A stretch of DNA of 64,000 nucleotides, taken from NCBI GenBank assembly GCA_013359255.1, contig JABWCF010000006.1, positions 62,001 to 126,000 of the forward strand. Reading direction: 5' to 3'. The DNA is from Flavobacteriales bacterium. GTDB taxonomy: Bacteria > Bacteroidota > Bacteroidia > Flavobacteriales_E > Vicingaceae. Both the position numbers and the translations under genes were made by a program. Below are positions 63,329 through 64,000 of this stretch, piece after piece; position 1 is the first letter of the stretch; each line of letters starts with the position of its first letter. Under the pieces are notes generated by a model. That model saw only the letters and a program-made list of their open reading frames with translations. It was not told where the DNA came from and ran no database searches.

Positions 63329-64000
63329 ATCGGCTTACTATTTTTAAAAGGGTTTCTATTTTTTCTTTTTCTGTTAGCAGTCCGTTTATTCGATGCATTT
63401 CTACTCCTTGTTTTTCCATACGCCTAAACCAAGTGGTTTGCCGTTTGGCAAATTGAGAAATAGCGATAAATAACTTTTCTTGCATTTGAGAATACGAAAT
63501 TTCTTTGTGTAAGTATAAGGAAATATATTTATACTCCAGTCCGTAGTATTTCATTTTTTCCGGGCTTATGCCATTGTTTAAAAGTTGCTGTACCTCTTCT
63601 ATCATTCCGTTGTTTAATCTTTGCTGAAGACGGTGTTCTATTCTTTTTTTTATTTCTTCGCGAGGTAAATCTATTAAGAAAAAAACATATTGCTCTTGGG
63701 GGGGAAATTGAAATTTCGATGGTGTATTTTTAAGCATTTCTATCTCAATAGCTCTAACCAATCTTTCTTTCGATGTAATATCGGTGGTATTATGCAAAGG
63801 TTTTAAGTTCTTTAGTTTGTTTATTAATTCCTGTAAACTAAAAGAGGCTAGTTCTATTCGTAATTCCGTATTTTCAGATACCTGAATATATTGCCTCAGG
63901 CCTAATGCCGCTTCAATGTAAAAACCGGTTCCTCCACATAAGACTACATTTTTATTTTGTTCTTTTAATTGTGTAACGCATTTTTTAAAATCGCGTTGAA
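63318..64000 (-). CDS. miaA: tRNA dimethylallyltransferase, C-terminal part (cut by window end)
   Basis: MiaA adds a dimethylallyl group to A37 of tRNAs that read UNN codons. The frame is open from the stop at 63318 to the window edge and gives 226 C-terminal residues plus a partial codon. Motifs are GGTGFYIEAAL, NTTDITSKERLVRAIEI, GLEYKYISLYL and QFAKRQTTWFR. A TTG inside the frame at 63797 is an internal codon, not a start. The N-terminal P-loop lies beyond the window. It leads an operon with the AddA-like gene. Confidence 0.94.
   Translation of the reverse strand, partial: QRDFKKCVTQLKEQNKNVVLCGGTGFYIEAALGLRQYIQVSENTELRIELASFSLQELINKLKNLKPLHNTTDITSKERLVRAIEIEMLKNTPSKFQFPPQEQYVFFLIDLPREEIKKRIEHRLQQRLNNGMIEEVQQLLNNGISPEKMKYYGLEYKYISLYLHKEISYSQMQEKLFIAISQFAKRQTTWFRRMEKQGVEMHRINGLLTEKEKIETLLKIVSRYEL

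Overview
The window looks like a stretch of chromosome from a member of the phylum Bacteroidota. It is AT-rich by eye. Several genes carry type IX secretion (T9SS) C-terminal domains. There is a TonB-dependent receptor with a carboxypeptidase-regulatory-like N-terminus, and there are DUF4249- and DUF5723-like envelope proteins. Most transcription units begin with the Bacteroidota -7 promoter box TAnnTTTG, sometimes with a TTTG or TTG -33 box, and almost none has a Shine-Dalgarno sequence. I found no tRNA, rRNA, insertion sequence, phage gene or CRISPR array. Genus-level placement is not possible from this alone.

Layout. 1-1560: the end of a conserved-type hypothetical gene, then a run of very small orphan genes, one apparently broken by a frameshift. 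1561-3504 (minus): fdhD, a DUF486 membrane protein, a two-helix mini-protein and purE. 3597-5997 (plus): NfeD-like protein, flotillin, small lipoprotein. 6005-10178 (minus): a Cys-rich mini membrane protein, an LtaS-type membrane sulfatase, a DagK-type lipid kinase, SUI1/YciH and a TIGR01777 epimerase. 10229-18038: fused E1 alpha/beta 2-oxoacid dehydrogenase, an ECF sigma factor with a small downstream gene, uvrA, accA and ispE. 18381-21709: a lipoprotein, then a tight minus-strand operon of a ribulose-phosphate 3-epimerase/CBS fusion, a DAHP synthase and an HTH/KdsC-type phosphatase fusion. 21839-30436: dnaK, DUF4249 lipoprotein, panB, an RluA-type pseudouridine synthase, PadR plus PspC-domain protein, and a T9SS subtilase.

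30579-37748 is a formate dehydrogenase operon: a NuoE-NuoF fusion, an inserted membrane histidine kinase, a NuoG-type formate dehydrogenase alpha subunit, and a TPR sensor that seems to have lost its output domain. Then come a DUF721 protein and recF (minus), a fadN-fadA-TPR-fadE beta-oxidation operon, an orphan SiaC-like protein, a DCC protein, a thioredoxin/SCO pair, a basic secreted protein, a TonB-dependent receptor, pyrG, rarA, two envelope proteins, a polytopic membrane protein, a T9SS beta-propeller protein, an AddA/RecB-like helicase-nuclease and the C-terminal part of miaA.

The most unusual item is the 19021-21709 operon. Its three proteins have the same architecture and order as the Kdo pathway (KdsD-type CBS protein, PEP-aldose-phosphate synthase, KdsC phosphatase). 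However, the isomerase domain is replaced by a ribulose-phosphate epimerase, the synthase carries the erythrose-4-phosphate (DAHP) signature, and the phosphatase has a DNA-binding-like domain. It may make or control a different 3-deoxy-ulosonic acid, or be a self-regulated branch of aromatic precursor supply. Other signals of interest are a long inverted repeat that would pair the leader of a small gene with its first codons (12421-12494), -7 boxes that touch start codons (probable leaderless mRNAs), and a sensor kinase inside the formate dehydrogenase operon.
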